From: an uncultured Dorea sp.
GTDB lineage: Bacteria; Bacillota; Clostridia; Lachnospirales; Lachnospiraceae
Length of the DNA stretch: 31,341 nucleotides
Direction: 5' to 3'
NCBI GenBank assembly: GCA_910585725.1
Contig: CAJUFA010000036.1
Location: 1-31,341 of the forward strand
Shown: one piece after another, positions 30,145 to 31,341 of the stretch
How positions within the stretch are numbered: the stretch's first letter is position 1
Layout of the letters: each line of letters begins with the position of its first letter
Notes under the pieces: generated by a model
Told to the model about the DNA's origin: nothing
Database searches by the model: none
The model's input: only the letters and a program-made list of their open reading frames with translations
Made by a program: the position numbers and the translations under genes

Positions 30145-30942
30145 ATGGAAAAACACAGAGCAATACCGCTTGGGTTTATGACAGTTGGAGAGGTTGCAAA
30201 GAAAATAGGAGTTACAGTCCGTACATTGCAATATTATGACAAAGAAGGATTGTTATCCCCTTCAGCAGAAAGTGAAGGTGGACGCAGGCTTTATACAGAT
30301 AAAGACTTAGTTATACTTCATCAAATTATATCTTTAAAATCATTGGGTTTTTCTTTGGATGATATAAAGCATCGCTTAATTTCTTTAAAAACACCGACTG
30401 ATGTGGCAGCCGCCCTTACCGAACAGGCGGATAGCATACGGGAGAAGATAGAACAGTTAACAGATTCTTTGACAGTAATTGAACAGTTAAAAGAAGAAGT
30501 GTTACAAATGCAGACAGTCAATTTTAAGAAGTATGCAGATATTGTTGTCAATCTGCAAATGAAAAACGACTCTTGCTATCTCATTAAGCGTTTTGATGAT
30601 GATACGCTCGATCATATCCGTAATCGGTTTGATAAAGAAAGCGGTTTGGAATTTATAGATAGATTTAATCGTATGAGTGATGAAATTATAGAACTTCAAA
30701 AGGCAGGTGTGTCCCCTGAAAGTGAGAGATGTCAACGGATTGTAAAAGAGTATTGGGAATTGATTACAGAATTTACGAACGGTGATATGAGCATGCTTCC
30801 GAAATTGATGGAGGTCGGCAATATTGATACCGCTACAAATGCTTGGGAAGAAAGACAAAAAATAGTAAACGACTATTTAGAGCCGGCTTTGCAAATCTAC
30901 TTTTCAAGACTTGGAGAAAACCCGTTTGAGGGGGTGGAATGA
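30145..30942 (+). CDS. MerR family regulator with C-terminal sensing domain (TipA-like)
   Basis: 265 aa. MerR winged helix at about 12-80 (MTVGEVAKKIGVTVRTLQYYDKEG), then a coiled coil (about 85-125), then a helical C-terminal domain (about 135-265) that resembles the TipAS drug-binding domain. The spacing and the ABC ATPase that follows with a 4-bp ATGA overlap point to a drug-inducible efflux unit. The GAGG ribosome site is moderate. The effector is unknown. Confidence 0.85.
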   Translation: MEKHRAIPLGFMTVGEVAKKIGVTVRTLQYYDKEGLLSPSAESEGGRRLYTDKDLVILHQIISLKSLGFSLDDIKHRLISLKTPTDVAAALTEQADSIREKIEQLTDSLTVIEQLKEEVLQMQTVNFKKYADIVVNLQMKNDSCYLIKRFDDDTLDHIRNRFDKESGLEFIDRFNRMSDEIIELQKAGVSPESERCQRIVKEYWELITEFTNGDMSMLPKLMEVGNIDTATNAWEERQKIVNDYLEPALQIYFSRLGENPFEGVE

Positions 30943-31337
30943 TGAATAGTACAATACAAGTTTGTGGATTAAAGAAAAGCTATGACGGCAAAATTGTTCT
31001 CAACGGACTTGATTTTGACATTGAAAAGGGAGAAACTTTCGCTCTGCTCGGTGTAAATGGCGCAGGAAAAACGACAGCCCTTGAATGTATTGAGGGTTTG
31101 AGAAAATATGATAGTGGTACAATTACGGTAGACGGGAAAAGGGGTATTCAGTTGCAATCATCATCTTTACCCGCTCATATCAAACCGATGGAGGCTGTAA
31201 GATTATTTGCAAAATGGAACAGGGCAAAGATTGATTTCACTATGCTTAATGCTCTTGGCATAAAAGAAATTGAGAAAAAACAGTACATCCGTAAGCGATA
31301 CAAAACACACCGTAATGAAAAGAAGTGCATGTCGTGA
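30939..31337 (+). CDS. ABC transporter ATPase, C-terminally disrupted
   Basis: 132 aa with the normal N-terminal half of an ABC-2 type ATPase: LLGVNGAGKTTALECIEGL (Walker A, about 37-55) and a Q-loop region around QLQSSSLPAH. After LGIKEIEKKQYI (around 31289) the frame no longer looks like an ABC protein and ends at TGA 31335-31337; the LSGGQ-type signature, Walker B and H-loop are missing. The next bases of the window carry no recognisable continuation. It may be an insertion or deletion junction. As it stands the ATPase should be inactive. The N-terminus overlaps the regulator stop. Confidence 0.8.
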   Translation: MMNSTIQVCGLKKSYDGKIVLNGLDFDIEKGETFALLGVNGAGKTTALECIEGLRKYDSGTITVDGKRGIQLQSSSLPAHIKPMEAVRLFAKWNRAKIDFTMLNALGIKEIEKKQYIRKRYKTHRNEKKCMS

Positions 31338-31341
31338 TATA

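Noticed and set aside
31281..31341. Simple frameshift in the ABC ATPase
   Set aside because: Neither alternative frame after 31290 yields an LSGGQ-like or Walker B sequence within the visible bases, though the view is only about 50 nt.

Overview
The window looks like a chromosomal segment of an anaerobic gut clostridium, most likely a Lachnospiraceae member. Supporting signs are the order pyrH-frr-uppS-cdsA-dxr-rseP, strong AGGAGG ribosome sites, sporulation and germination type proteins (SpoIID-like, SleB-like), ferredoxin-type proteins and clostridial riboswitches. No rRNA, tRNA or CRISPR array was found.

Layout. (1) 1-5758: a housekeeping run on the + strand for UMP kinase, ribosome recycling, undecaprenyl diphosphate synthase, CDP-diglyceride synthase, DXP reductoisomerase and the RseP site-2 protease. 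The usual rpsB-tsf upstream and ispG downstream are not present next to it. (2) 5759-13924: a MerR regulator with a textbook operator, an iron-sulfur aldo/keto reductase, a SpoIID-like peptidoglycan protein, a transglutaminase-like membrane protein, a SleB-type hydrolase, glycogen branching enzyme and a TetR regulator. (3) 13925-16427: a radical SAM plus TIGR03915-type DNA-repair gene pair, behind a promoter carrying two LexA (SOS) boxes and a long purine-rich tandem-repeat leader. (4) 16460-18924: diaminopropionate ammonia-lyase, a DUF1648-type membrane protein, and a QueT transporter behind a preQ1-I riboswitch. (5) 19100-20905: a low-GC, decayed stretch with a DUF3795-type protein, a histidine-kinase fragment and a 5'-truncated acetyltransferase. 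(6) 20960-24284: a sulfur/redox block of O-acetylhomoserine sulfhydrylase, a Crp/Fnr regulator, thioredoxin, a membrane 4Fe-4S protein and a ferredoxin. (7) 24379-31341: low-GC accessory DNA with a small unknown protein, an alpha/beta hydrolase, a small membrane protein, an iron-sulfur-flavoprotein-like reductase, a CDF metal exporter under a NiCo riboswitch, a rifampin ADP-ribosyltransferase gene killed by one Trp-to-TGA change, a deleted TnpV remnant, and a TipA-like MerR regulator next to an ABC ATPase whose reading frame departs from the family just before the signature motif.

Most notable: two near-identical GTGACyTCATCAC sites lie exactly 22 bp upstream of two -10 boxes, in front of the ferredoxin operon and thioredoxin. 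They sit beside a Crp/Fnr regulator whose recognition helix keeps the R-E-x-x-x-R residues that read GTGA half-sites. This suggests a compact redox regulon. The SOS-box pair in front of the radical SAM repair operon and the intact-looking but nonsense-disrupted arr gene are also worth follow-up.
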